Source: Amaricoccus solimangrovi (lineage in GTDB: Bacteria > Pseudomonadota > Alphaproteobacteria > Rhodobacterales > Rhodobacteraceae). From it: DNA of 64,000 bases. Positions 1-9,104 of this stretch are shown here, piece by piece (position 1 is the stretch's first letter; each line of letters starts with the position of its first letter). Location of the stretch: NCBI RefSeq assembly GCF_006385685.1, contig NZ_VFRP01000001.1:186001-250000 (forward strand), in the 5' to 3' direction. The notes beneath the pieces were generated by a model. It was not told the DNA's origin, did not search any database, and worked only from the letters and a program-made list of their open reading frames with translations. The position numbers were made by a program, and so were the translations under genes.

Positions 1-840
1 CCGCACGAGAGCTTCGGCGGCGTCAGCGGCGAGCATGGCTTCGCCCGGGGCGAGGGGCTGCCGGGCCGGGCCTGGGCCGAGGCGCGCCCCTTCGTGCTGA
101 CCGATCTCTCCGACCCGCGCTTCTTCCGCGCCGAGGCGGCGCGCTCGGCCGGGCTCGGCGCGGCGGCGGCGCTGCCGGTCTTCTCGGACGGCGCGCTCAA
201 GGGCGTGCTGGTGCTCTTCTGCGGCGCCGATCCCGGCCATGCCGGGGCGCTCGAACTCTGGCACGCCGGGGATGCCCCGGACGCGGTGATGCGGCTCGAG
301 GGTGGCTATTACGGCGCGGACGACACCTTCCGCGAGGTTTCGGAGCGGACCACCTTCGCCCGCGGCAAGGGCCTGCCGGGCGGGGTCTGGGGCGCGCGCG
401 CGCCGATGCTGATGCGTGACCTGAGCGCCGCGCGCGGCTTCCTGCGCGCGGAGAGCGCGGCGAAGGCCGGGCTTACCACCGGCCTCGGCATCCCGGTATT
501 CACGCCCGGGAAGGACGCCTGGGCGGTGACGCTCCTCTCCGCCGCCCGCTCGCCTGTGGCGCGCCGGTTCGAGATCTGGGACGTCACCGCCGGGCGCGGC
601 GGCCAGAAGGCGGTCGCGACGCTCGTTGACGGGCTCTGCGACACCGAGGGCGCGCTCTGGACGCGCGAGCGGCGGATCGAGCCCTGGCAGGGTCCGGTCG
701 GCCGCGCGCTCGCCACCGCCGCGCCGGTCGTCGAGGCCAATCCCGCCACCGCGCCGGCCGGTGTCCGCTACGAGGGCATGGTCGCGCTTCCGATCCATCC
801 GCAGGGCGAGGTGGCGCGCGTCGTCGCCTGGTTCTTCTGA
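1..840 (+). CDS. Tandem GAF-domain protein, 5' end outside the window
   Basis: The frame is open from base 1, so the true start lies upstream; 279 residues are visible. Two similar units follow each other. Each has an F-A-R-G-x-G-L-P-G signature (residues 14-22 and 119-127), followed by a D-L-S segment and a 'GLxxxxxxPVF' strand, the layout of GAF sensory domains. There is no visible output domain such as a kinase, HTH or GGDEF. It ends 18 bases before nirB in the same direction, so it is probably the first or an early gene of the nitrate/nitrite assimilation operon. A role as redox or nitrogen sensor is inference from fold and position only. The missing N-terminus could hold another domain. 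Confidence 0.75.
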   Translation, partial: PHESFGGVSGEHGFARGEGLPGRAWAEARPFVLTDLSDPRFFRAEAARSAGLGAAAALPVFSDGALKGVLVLFCGADPGHAGALELWHAGDAPDAVMRLEGGYYGADDTFREVSERTTFARGKGLPGGVWGARAPMLMRDLSAARGFLRAESAAKAGLTTGLGIPVFTPGKDAWAVTLLSAARSPVARRFEIWDVTAGRGGQKAVATLVDGLCDTEGALWTRERRIEPWQGPVGRALATAAPVVEANPATAPAGVRYEGMVALPIHPQGEVARVVAWFF

Positions 841-858
841 CATCCGAGGGAAACTGAC

Positions 859-3303
859 ATGACGGAGAAACTCGTCGTCATCGGTGCCGGCATGGCCTCG
901 GGCCGCGCGCTGGAGCACCTGTTCGAGACCGATCCCGGCGCCTACGAGGTGACGCTGTTCAATGGCGAGCCGAGGGGCAACTACAACCGCCTGATGCTCT
1001 CCCCCGTGCTCTCGGGCGAGAAGAGCTACGAGGAGATCGTCACCCATGACGATGCCTGGTACGCGGAGAACCGGGTCACGACCCGCTTCGGCGAGGCGGT
1101 GACGAAGATCGACCGCGAGCGCAAGGTCGTCGTCTCGAAGGGCGGCGAGACGCCCTATGACAAGCTCCTGATCGCGACCGGTTCCTATCCGTTCATCCTG
1201 CCGCTGCCGGGCAAGGATCTCGACGGGGTGATCGCCTTCCGCGACATCGACGACGTGGGCAGGATGCTCGGCGCCGCGGAACTGCCGGAGGCGAAGGCGG
1301 TGGTGATCGGCGGCGGCCTCCTCGGCCTCGAGGCCGCGGCCGGACTCCGGCTGCGCGGCATGGAGGTCACGGTCCTGCACGTGATGGGCCATCTGATGGA
1401 GCGCCAGCTCGACCCCTCCGCCGGCTATCTGCTGGCGAAGGATCTGGAGCGCCGCGGCATCCGCGTGCATTGCAAGGCGCAGACCAAGGCGATCCTCGGC
1501 CAGAACCGCGTCGAGGGCGTGCTGCTCGAGGACGGGACCGTCTACGAGGCCGACATCGTCGTGATGGCGGTCGGCATCCGCCCCGAGACCCGGCTCGCCC
1601 GCGACGCCGGGATCGAGATCGAGCGCGGCATCACCGTGGACGACGCGATGCGCACCTCCGATCCGGATATCCTCGCGATCGGCGAATGCGTCGAGCACCG
1701 GGGCATGCTCTACGGGCTGGTCGCGCCGCTCTACGATCAGGCGAAGGTGGTGGCCCGGACGCTGCTCGCGGACGAGGCGGTCTTCCTGCCGGTCGAGCTC
1801 TCGACCAAGCTCAAGGTCACCGGCTGCGACCTCTTCTCCGCCGGCGATTTCTCGGAAGGCCCCGACCGCGAGGAGATCGTGTTCCGCGACGCGGCCCGCG
1901 GCGTCTACAAGCGGCTGGTCCTGAAGGACAACACGATCATCGGCGCGGTCATGTACGGCGATACCGCCGACGGTTCGTGGTTCCTCTCGAAGATCAAGGC
2001 GAAGGAGGACATCGCCGCCGAGCGCGACACGCTGATCTTCGGTCCCGCCTACGCCGGGGGGGCCGCGCTGGACCCTATGGCGGCCGTTGCAGCCTTGCCG
2101 GATGAGGCGGAGATCTGCGGTTGCAACGGCGTCTGCAAGGGCAAGATCGTCCAGGCCATCACCGGAAGCGGCCTCTCCACGCTCGAGGAGGTGCGCTCGG
2201 CCACCAAGGCGAGTTCCTCCTGCGGCCAGTGCACCGGCCTCGTCGAGCAGGTGCTGGCCTCCACGCTCGGCGACGGCTTCCAGCTTCCGACCGCGAAGCC
2301 GGTCTGCAAGTGCACCGACTTCACCCATGAGGACGTGCGCCGGCTGATCAAGGCGGGCGAGCTGAAGTCGATGCCCGCCGTCTGGCAGGAACTCGGCTGG
2401 AAGACCTCCTGCGGCTGCCACGTCTGCCGGCCGGCGCTGAACTTCTACCTGCTCGCGGACTGGCCCGACGACTACGTGGACGACGCGCAGTCGCGCTTCA
2501 TCAACGAGCGCGCGCATGCCAACATCCAGAAGGACGGCACCTTCTCGGTCATGCCCCGGATGTGGGGCGGCGTCACCACGGCGGCGGAACTGCGCGCCAT
2601 CGCCGACGCGGCCGACAAGTTCGACGTGCCGATGGTGAAGGTCACCGGCGGCCAGCGCATCGACCTGCTCGGCGTGAAGAAGGAGGACCTGCCCGAGATG
2701 TGGGCGGATCTCAACGCCGCCGGCATGGTCTCGGGCCACGCCTATACCAAGGGGCTCCGCACGGTGAAGACCTGCGTCGGCACCGATTTCTGCCGCTTCG
2801 GCACGCAGGATTCGACCGGGCTCGGCATCCGGCTCGAAAAGCGGCTCTGGGGCTCCTGGACGCCGCACAAGGTGAAGATGGCGGTCTCCGGCTGCCCGCG
2901 GAACTGCGCCGAGGCGACCTGCAAGGACGTGGGCATCGTCTGCACCGACGCCGGGTTCAACATCGGCGTCGGCGGCGCGGCGGGTCTCGACCTGAAGCAG
3001 ACCGAGGTCATCCATACCGCGCGGACCGAGGAGGAGGCGATGGATGTCACGGTCGCCTTCGTCCAGCTCTACCGCGAGAACGCGAAATATCTCGATCGGC
3101 CCTACCGCTGGATCGAGAAGGTCGGGCTCGACTGGGTGAAGAGCCTCGTGGTGGACGACCTGCAGAGCCGCATGGCGCTGGTCGCGCGGTTCGACCACAG
3201 CCAGTCGATCTACCAGAAGGATCCCTGGGCGGAACGTGTCGAGGGCGAGAAGCGGCGCGAATTCGAGCCGCTGGCGGATCTGAGGCTCAAGGCGGCGGAG
3301 TGA
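859..3303 (+). CDS. nirB: Assimilatory nitrite reductase large subunit (NAD(P)H-dependent)
   Basis: Cytoplasmic enzyme reducing nitrite to ammonium with six electrons from NAD(P)H. The 814 residues have the full NirB order. An N-terminal FAD domain starts with VVIGAGMASG, followed by a second nucleotide-binding Rossmann motif (VVIGGGLLGLEAA). A BFD-type [2Fe-2S] region has C420, C422, C455 and C458. A second cysteine set (C483, C485, C518, C520, C523) follows. Then come the ferredoxin-like and siroheme/[4Fe-4S] domains with C639, C645, C679 and C683 (SGCPRNC motif). The ATG at 859 follows a GAGGGAAAC ribosome site. It is followed by a REP palindrome and nirD. Siroheme is supplied by cysG three genes downstream. 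Confidence 0.97.
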   Translation: MTEKLVVIGAGMASGRALEHLFETDPGAYEVTLFNGEPRGNYNRLMLSPVLSGEKSYEEIVTHDDAWYAENRVTTRFGEAVTKIDRERKVVVSKGGETPYDKLLIATGSYPFILPLPGKDLDGVIAFRDIDDVGRMLGAAELPEAKAVVIGGGLLGLEAAAGLRLRGMEVTVLHVMGHLMERQLDPSAGYLLAKDLERRGIRVHCKAQTKAILGQNRVEGVLLEDGTVYEADIVVMAVGIRPETRLARDAGIEIERGITVDDAMRTSDPDILAIGECVEHRGMLYGLVAPLYDQAKVVARTLLADEAVFLPVELSTKLKVTGCDLFSAGDFSEGPDREEIVFRDAARGVYKRLVLKDNTIIGAVMYGDTADGSWFLSKIKAKEDIAAERDTLIFGPAYAGGAALDPMAAVAALPDEAEICGCNGVCKGKIVQAITGSGLSTLEEVRSATKASSSCGQCTGLVEQVLASTLGDGFQLPTAKPVCKCTDFTHEDVRRLIKAGELKSMPAVWQELGWKTSCGCHVCRPALNFYLLADWPDDYVDDAQSRFINERAHANIQKDGTFSVMPRMWGGVTTAAELRAIADAADKFDVPMVKVTGGQRIDLLGVKKEDLPEMWADLNAAGMVSGHAYTKGLRTVKTCVGTDFCRFGTQDSTGLGIRLEKRLWGSWTPHKVKMAVSGCPRNCAEATCKDVGIVCTDAGFNIGVGGAAGLDLKQTEVIHTARTEEEAMDVTVAFVQLYRENAKYLDRPYRWIEKVGLDWVKSLVVDDLQSRMALVARFDHSQSIYQKDPWAERVEGEKRREFEPLADLRLKAAE

Positions 3304-3311
3304 GGCGGGGG

Positions 3312-3334
3312 GGGCGGACAGATGTCCGCCCTAC
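3312..3334 (-). repeat. REP palindrome between nirB and nirD
   Basis: GGGCGGAC and GTCCGCCC pair as a perfect 8-bp stem around the loop AGAT, followed by TAC. Read on the minus strand it begins GTAG, the 5' foot known for RayT-recognised REP sequences. It is the same element as the inverted copy at 32271-32296. It lies inside an operon, 9 bases after the nirB stop, where an mRNA hairpin could stabilise the nirB message or damp readthrough. Confidence 0.8.
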
Positions 3335-3372
3335 GCCATCCCGCGCGAGGGACAAACGGAGAGACCATAGCC

Positions 3373-3708
3373 ATGAACGCGATGACCGACGACTGGCTCG
3401 ACATCGGCGCCCTGACCGACATTCCCGCCCGCGGCGGCCGGGTGGTGAAGACCCCGCGCGGCTGCCTCGCCGTGTTCCGCGCCGCGGACGACACCGTCTT
3501 CGCCCTCGACGACCGCTGCCCGCACAAGGGCGGGCCGCTCTCGGACGGGATCGTGCACGGGCACAACGTCACCTGCCCGCTGCACAGCCTTGTGATCTCG
3601 CTCGAGACCGGCGCGGCGGCGAACCCCGAGGAGGGGCGGGTCCGGACCCATCAGGTGCGCGTCGCGGAGGGCCGCGTCCTGCTCGATCCCGCGGCGCTCC
3701 GGAGCTGA
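3373..3708 (+). CDS. nirD: Nitrite reductase small subunit, Rieske-type
   Basis: The 111-residue partner of NirB. It has a Rieske-like [2Fe-2S] fold with both binding boxes intact: C-P-H-K-G-G-P-L-S and C-P-L-H-S. This is the cysteine/histidine-retaining type of NirD rather than the degenerate E. coli type. The ATG at 3373 is preferred over an in-frame ATG at 3322 because translation from 3322 would run out of the REP region, and a GGAGAG ribosome site sits just before 3373. nirD is followed after 5 bases by nasA, so the two are probably cotranscribed. Confidence 0.93.
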   Translation: MNAMTDDWLDIGALTDIPARGGRVVKTPRGCLAVFRAADDTVFALDDRCPHKGGPLSDGIVHGHNVTCPLHSLVISLETGAAANPEEGRVRTHQVRVAEGRVLLDPAALRS

Positions 3709-3713
3709 GGCCG

Positions 3714-6323
3714 ATGAGCGGCGCCCCCATCCGCACGACCTGCCCCTATTGCGGTGTCGGCTGCGGCGTGCTCGCCACGCCCGACGGCGCGGGCGGCGTC
3801 GCGATCGCAGGCGATCCGGAGCATCCGGCCAATTTCGGCCGGCTCTGCTCCAAGGGCTCCGCGCTCGGCCAGACCGTCGGGCTCGACGGGCGGCTGCTCG
3901 CGCCCCGGATCGACGGGGCGGAGGCGGGCTGGGACACGGCGCTCGACCTGATCGCCACGCGCATCGGGGCGGCGATCGAGACGCGGGGGCCGGAAAGCGT
4001 CGCGATCTACGGCTCGGGCCAGATGCTGACCGAGGATTACTACGTCGCGAACAAGCTGATGAAAGGCTTCATCGGCGCGGCGAACATCGACACGAATTCG
4101 CGGCTCTGCATGGCCTCCTCGGTCGCGGGGCACCGCCGCGCCTTCGGGAGCGACACCGTGCCCGGCACCTACGAGGACCTCGAGGAGGCCGATCTCGTCG
4201 TCCTCGTCGGCTCGAACCTCGCCTGGTGCCACCCGGTGCTCTACCAGCGCCTCGCCGCCGCCAAGGCCGCGCGGCCCGCGCTCCGCGTCGTCACGGTCGA
4301 TCCGCGCCGCACGGCCACGACCGATCTCGCGGACCTTCACCTTCCGCTCCGCGCCGATACCGACGTGGCGCTCTTCAACGCGCTGCTCGCGGAGATCGCC
4401 CGGCGCGGCGCGGTCGACGCCGATTACCTCGCCGCGCATGTCGCGGGGTTCGACGCCGCGCTCGACGCCGCCCGCGCGACCGACGCGGCCGTGACCGGGC
4501 TCGCGGCGGAGGACCTCGCGGCCTTCCTCGACCTCTGGATCGGCACCGAGCGCGTGGTGACCGTCTACAGCCAGGGCGTGAACCAGTCCGCCGCCGGCAC
4601 CGACAAGGTCAATGCGATCATCAACTGCCACCTCGCGACCGGCCGGATCGGCCGTCCGGGCATGGGGCCGTTCTCCGTCACCGGCCAGCCGAACGCGATG
4701 GGCGGGCGCGAGGTCGGCGGGCTCTCGAACATGCTCGCCGCGCATCTCGATCTGGAGAACCCGACGCACCGCTTCCTCGTCGGCCAGTTCTGGAACGCGC
4801 CGCGGCTCGCTGCGACGCCGGGGCTGAAGGCCGTCGATCTCTTCCGCGCCTGCGGCCGGGGCGAGATCGAGGTGCTCTGGATCATCGGCACCAACCCCGT
4901 CGTCTCGCTGCCGGAGGCCGACGCGGTCGCGGAGGCGATGGGCCGCGTGCCGCTCGTCATCGTCTCCGACATGTTCGCGACCACCGATACCGCGCGGCGC
5001 GCCCATGTGCTGCTGCCCGCGCTCGGCTGGGGCGAGAAATCGGGCACCGTCACCAATTCCGAGCGCCGCGTCTCGCGCCAGCGGCCTTTCCTGCCCGCGC
5101 CGGGAGAGGCGAGGCCCGACTGGTGGGCGCTCGCCGAGGTGGGCCGCAGGCTCGGCCATGCCGAGGCCTTCGCCTACGAGAGCCCGGCCGAGATCTTCCG
5201 CGAATACGCCGCGCTCTCCGCGCTCGCCGCGGCCGAGGGGCGTGATTTCGACATCTCCGCGCTCGTCGAGGCCGATTACGACGCGATGCCGCCCGCGCAA
5301 TGGCCGGTGGGCGGACCGGCCCGGTTCTTCGCCGGGGGCGGGTTCTTCACCCCCGACCGCAAGGGCCGGATGATCGCGGTCGCCCAGGCCGCCCCGGAGG
5401 CGCGCGCGCCGCGTTTCCCCTTCACGCTCAACACCGGCCGCGTGCGCGACCAGTGGCACACGATGACCCGGACCGGGCGCTCCTCCCGGCTCGGCCAGCA
5501 CATCTCCGAACCCTTCGCCGAGATCAATCCGGAGGATGCCGGGGCGCTCGGGATCGGTGCCGCCGATCTCGTCGAGGTGACGAGCCCGCACGGCACCGCC
5601 CTCCTGCGCGCGCTCGTCACCGACCGGGTGCTTCCGGGCGATGTCTTCGTACCCATGCACTGGTCGGGCGAATTCGCCGCCCGCGCGCGGGTCGACGCGC
5701 TGGTTCCGGCGGTGGTCGATCCGCATTCCGGCCAGCCCGCCTCGAAGATGGGCCGCGTCGCGCTCCGCCGCCACGCCGCCGCCTGGTACGGTTTCGCCGT
5801 GTCACGGGCCCGGCCGGAGGCTGCGACCGACTACTGGGCGCTCGCGCCGACGCCGTTCGGCTGGCGGGCCGAACTCGCGGACGCGGCGGCGCCGGACGAC
5901 TGGGCCGCCTTCGCCCGCGCGCTCTTCGCCGCGCCCGAGGCCGAGGTGGTGATCTCGGAAGACCGCGCCCGGGGGACGGCCCGCGTCGCGCTGGTCGGGG
6001 AGGGCGGGGTGATCGCCGCGCTCTTCGCCGCGCGGGAGCCTGTCGAGGTCGCGCGCGCGCACATCGTCTCCGCCTTCGGGACCGAGGATCCGCCGCGCCT
6101 GCTCGCCGGCCGTCCCGGCGCGGCGCAGGAGGACCGGGGTGCCATCGTCTGCGCCTGTTTCGACGTCGGCGTGAACACGATCACCGCCTCCATCGCACGG
6201 GGCGAGGCGACGAGCGTCGAGACGATCGGCGCGCTGCTCCGGGCCGGCTCGAACTGCGGCTCCTGCCGCCCCGAACTGAAGTCGCTGCTCGCCACCCATG
6301 CGCCGCGCGTCGCGGCGGAATAG
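3714..6323 (+). CDS. nasA: Assimilatory nitrate reductase catalytic subunit
   Basis: Cytoplasmic molybdenum (bis-MGD) enzyme reducing nitrate to nitrite, the substrate of NirBD. The 869 residues begin with the [4Fe-4S] box C10-x2-C13-x3-C17 and C45. They continue through the molybdopterin oxidoreductase core (SRLCMAS, GTNPVVS) and the dinucleotide-binding domain, and end with an added BFD-like [2Fe-2S] domain (C813, C815, C848, C851). That C-terminal cluster is the hallmark of NasA proteins that take electrons directly. The ATG at 3714 lies 5 bases after nirD; longer in-frame readings upstream only run through the nirB/nirD coding region in another frame. No separate nasC-like electron-transfer gene is visible here. 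Confidence 0.96.
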   Translation: MSGAPIRTTCPYCGVGCGVLATPDGAGGVAIAGDPEHPANFGRLCSKGSALGQTVGLDGRLLAPRIDGAEAGWDTALDLIATRIGAAIETRGPESVAIYGSGQMLTEDYYVANKLMKGFIGAANIDTNSRLCMASSVAGHRRAFGSDTVPGTYEDLEEADLVVLVGSNLAWCHPVLYQRLAAAKAARPALRVVTVDPRRTATTDLADLHLPLRADTDVALFNALLAEIARRGAVDADYLAAHVAGFDAALDAARATDAAVTGLAAEDLAAFLDLWIGTERVVTVYSQGVNQSAAGTDKVNAIINCHLATGRIGRPGMGPFSVTGQPNAMGGREVGGLSNMLAAHLDLENPTHRFLVGQFWNAPRLAATPGLKAVDLFRACGRGEIEVLWIIGTNPVVSLPEADAVAEAMGRVPLVIVSDMFATTDTARRAHVLLPALGWGEKSGTVTNSERRVSRQRPFLPAPGEARPDWWALAEVGRRLGHAEAFAYESPAEIFREYAALSALAAAEGRDFDISALVEADYDAMPPAQWPVGGPARFFAGGGFFTPDRKGRMIAVAQAAPEARAPRFPFTLNTGRVRDQWHTMTRTGRSSRLGQHISEPFAEINPEDAGALGIGAADLVEVTSPHGTALLRALVTDRVLPGDVFVPMHWSGEFAARARVDALVPAVVDPHSGQPASKMGRVALRRHAAAWYGFAVSRARPEAATDYWALAPTPFGWRAELADAAAPDDWAAFARALFAAPEAEVVISEDRARGTARVALVGEGGVIAALFAAREPVEVARAHIVSAFGTEDPPRLLAGRPGAAQEDRGAIVCACFDVGVNTITASIARGEATSVETIGALLRAGSNCGSCRPELKSLLATHAPRVAAE

Positions 6324-6348
6324 ACCGCCTACCCGAAGGAGATCCGTG

Positions 6349-7722
<1,374 letters not shown>

Positions 7723-7732
7723 GCGGCCGGTC

Positions 7733-7810
7733 TCAGAAGACGTGCAGCAGGTAGAGGATGATGATGATCGGGATCGGAATGCCGATCAGCCAGGCCAGGA
7801 CGCCTTTCAT
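7733..7810 (-). CDS. 25-residue hydrophobic membrane protein
   Basis: A complete small frame: ATG at 7810, TGA at 7733-7735, with GGGGAG eight bases before the start. The product begins MKGVLAWLIGIPIPII, continues as almost pure Ile/Leu/Tyr and ends LLHVF, so it is a single membrane span. The Pro-flanked isoleucine run is unlike random GC-rich translation. A GGAAC-N16-CGTT promoter lies about 75-100 bases upstream at 7884-7908 and fits an alphaproteobacterial general stress sigma factor. The function is unknown. It is convergent with cysG, 10 bases apart. Confidence 0.7.
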   Translation of the reverse strand: MKGVLAWLIGIPIPIIIILYLLHVF

Positions 7811-7827
7811 GCGATGATCTCCCCATG

Positions 7828-7851
7828 GGCCCGGACCTGCGCGTCCGGGCC
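7828..7851. other. Perfect 9-bp inverted repeat upstream of the 25-aa gene
   Basis: GGCCCGGAC and GTCCGGGCC flank the loop CTGCGC. It lies 17 bases before the start of the 25-residue gene on the minus strand, within its predicted 5' leader and just ahead of the ribosome site. It may be a leader hairpin that influences translation; no T-run follows on either strand, so a terminator is less likely. Confidence 0.45.
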
Positions 7852-7883
7852 TGCCAAGTCCTTGTGTTGCTTCGTGCTTTCAG

Positions 7884-7908
7884 AACGCGGATCGGCCCGC
7901 CGGGTTCC
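7884..7908 (-). promoter_or_regulatory. EcfG-type (general stress) promoter for the 25-aa gene
   Basis: Read on the minus strand, GGAAC (7908-7904) is followed after exactly 16 bases by CGTT (7887-7884). This matches the GGAAC-N16/17-CGTT consensus described for EcfG sigma factors in Alphaproteobacteria. The predicted transcript starts near 7876 and gives a leader of roughly 65 bases to the start codon at 7810. Assignment rests on the motif and spacing only. Confidence 0.6.
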
Positions 7909-8115
7909 GGAGGGGCGCCGCCGCGGCCAGTCGCTCGCGCCCTCGTCTCGTCAAGGTGACCGGCGTGTGCGTTGCTCCGCCGCCACAGTCCGCCTAGTTC
8001 CTGGGTAGTACGACCATTGCCCCTCTGAGCCGGAAGGGTGAGTCGGGCGTAGCATGATCTCGCCGCCGCCGGGAAAGGACGGGGCGGCCCGAGGGGTGGA
8101 TGTGGAGTGACCGCG
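7909..8115. other. Intergenic stretch with no convincing gene
   Basis: This forms the larger part of the gap between the 25-residue gene and the small frame at 8116. I find no protein-like reading frame with a ribosome site. A second GGAAC on the minus strand (in CTAGTTCCTGG near 7993-8003) has no CGTT at the right distance. Base composition is somewhat less extreme near 7930-8060 than in the surrounding genes. Confidence 0.4.
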
Positions 8116-8229
8116 ATGGAACGCGCGAAGACGGGTGAGACGAACAAGGAGGCGGAGCCTCCGTCCAAGGGCGCCCCCGCGCCGGCGAAGCCGGACGGGT
8201 GGCGATTCAGCGACTGGGCAGCGATCTGA
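8116..8229 (+). CDS. Possible 37-residue hydrophilic protein
   Basis: ATG at 8116 to TGA at 8227-8229. The product is charged and proline-rich in its first two thirds and ends GWRFSDWAAI, a composition that does not look like a shadow frame. An in-frame GTG at 8107 is an alternative start. It is followed directly by a strong hairpin at 8244-8279, as expected at a transcript end. There is no recognisable family and only a weak ribosome site, so it may not be expressed. Confidence 0.35.
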   Translation: MERAKTGETNKEAEPPSKGAPAPAKPDGWRFSDWAAI

Positions 8230-8243
8230 GGGGCCCCGGGACC

Positions 8244-8279
8244 CCGCGCGCCCGGTGGGGTGGCACCCCGGGCGCGCGG
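8244..8279. terminator. Strong hairpin between convergent genes
   Basis: CCGCGCGCCC pairs with GGGCGCGCGG. Inside that, GGGGT pairs with ACCCC around GGC, with three bases bulged. It sits between the end of the small frame at 8229 and the end of the cupin gene at 8284, the usual place for a shared terminator. There is no T-tract, so termination is inferred from position and stem strength. Confidence 0.5.
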
Positions 8280-8283
8280 CGCC

Positions 8284-8694
8284 TCATTCCGGTGCCAGCG
8301 CCTCGAGTTCCGGCAGCAGCACGACGCTTTCCTGCTCGTTCGGATCGGTCCGGGCGATGACCGCGACCGCGGGCTCCGGTCCCCGGTTCATCGGCAGATG
8401 CGGCATCCCGGCGGGGATGTAGAGCATTTCTCCCGCCTTCACGATCATGTGCCGCTCCAGCCGCGGCCCGTAATACATCTCCGACACGCCCGAGAGCATG
8501 TAGATCGCCGTCTCGTGGCGCGCGTGCAGATGCGCCTTCGCCCGGCCGCCGGGCGGGATCGTCAGCAGATGCATGCAGATCCCCGTCGCCCCCGCGCTCT
8601 CGGCGGTGATGCCCGAGGCATAGTCGAACCCCTGCTTGCCGTGGTAGCTCTCCGCCCCCGGCCGGAACAGGCGGCAGTCCGGTTCATCCGTCAT
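8284..8694 (-). CDS. Single-domain cupin protein
   Basis: A 136-residue protein with the two cupin boxes. The first is GGRAKAHLHARHETAIYMLSG, with the His-x-His-x3-Glu-like metal ligands. The second is GEMLYIPAGMPHLPMN, with the last metal histidine. Small cupins of this kind bind a metal and act as isomerases, dioxygenases or sensors; the sequence alone does not give the substrate. ATG at 8694 is the first residue of the protein-like region; the frame is open further upstream but that part is low-complexity Arg/Ser sequence. It stands alone between small stress-type genes. Confidence 0.85.
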   Translation of the reverse strand: MTDEPDCRLFRPGAESYHGKQGFDYASGITAESAGATGICMHLLTIPPGGRAKAHLHARHETAIYMLSGVSEMYYGPRLERHMIVKAGEMLYIPAGMPHLPMNRGPEPAVAVIARTDPNEQESVVLLPELEALAPE

Positions 8695-8766
8695 CAAGGG
8701 CCTCCCGTCGCTCACGGGGCGCAGCATACGCCAGGGCGGCGCGCGGCGCGAGCGGCCAGACCGGAG

Positions 8767-8791
8767 GGAACCGGGGGCGGTGTCGGCGGTT
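8767..8791 (+). promoter_or_regulatory. EcfG-like promoter before the small stress-protein pair
   Basis: GGAAC at 8767-8771 is followed after 16 bases by GGTT at 8788-8791, one base from the EcfG consensus CGTT. It lies about 70 bases before the start at 8862 and points at a small hydrophilic protein and a DUF2945 gene. Finding two such elements within 900 bases makes each more credible. Confidence 0.45.
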
Positions 8792-8861
8792 CGATCCTGA
8801 GAGGAGAGCGGCGCGCGGGGACGCGACGCGTCGCTCCGCACCGAGAGCAAGGAGAAGAGCC

Positions 8862-9104
8862 ATGGCGAATGCGAGCCGCAAGCAGCACGGCGAAGGTGTG
8901 CAGGGCAAGGGAGACGGCACGGGCGCGATGAGCGACATTCCCGCCGACCTGCCGGAGAACATGGTGCTCTCGAACCGCGACAAGAAACAGCACAGCGACG
9001 CGCGCGGGCTCGACAGCAAGCATGTCGAGACCGAGCAGCGCCACGACCACGCCGCGAACCGGCAGCCGGAACTCGAGAAGGAGAGCCGGCGGGATCGGGA
9101 ATGA
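8862..9104 (+). CDS. Small hydrophilic protein, probably stress-related
   Basis: An 80-residue, strongly charged protein without predicted membrane segments, rich in Lys, Arg, Asp, Glu, His and Gln. It contains QGKGDGTGAMSDIP, PENMVLSNRDKKQHS and RGLDSKHVETEQ segments. I recall similar short proteins of unknown function in other alphaproteobacteria but cannot name the family. A clear AAGGAGAAG ribosome site precedes the ATG. Its end overlaps the DUF2945 start by four bases (ATGA), so the two are translationally coupled. An EcfG-like promoter at 8767-8791 suggests induction in the general stress response. Confidence 0.8.
   Translation: MANASRKQHGEGVQGKGDGTGAMSDIPADLPENMVLSNRDKKQHSDARGLDSKHVETEQRHDHAANRQPELEKESRRDRE

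Noticed and set aside
3651-5774. Long minus-strand frame opposite nasA
   Set aside because: Antisense shadow of NasA with low-complexity Arg/Gly/Asp composition and no ribosome site or domain.
7990-8003. Another minus-strand GGAAC considered as a third EcfG promoter
   Set aside because: No CGTT or near match occurs 16-17 bases downstream.
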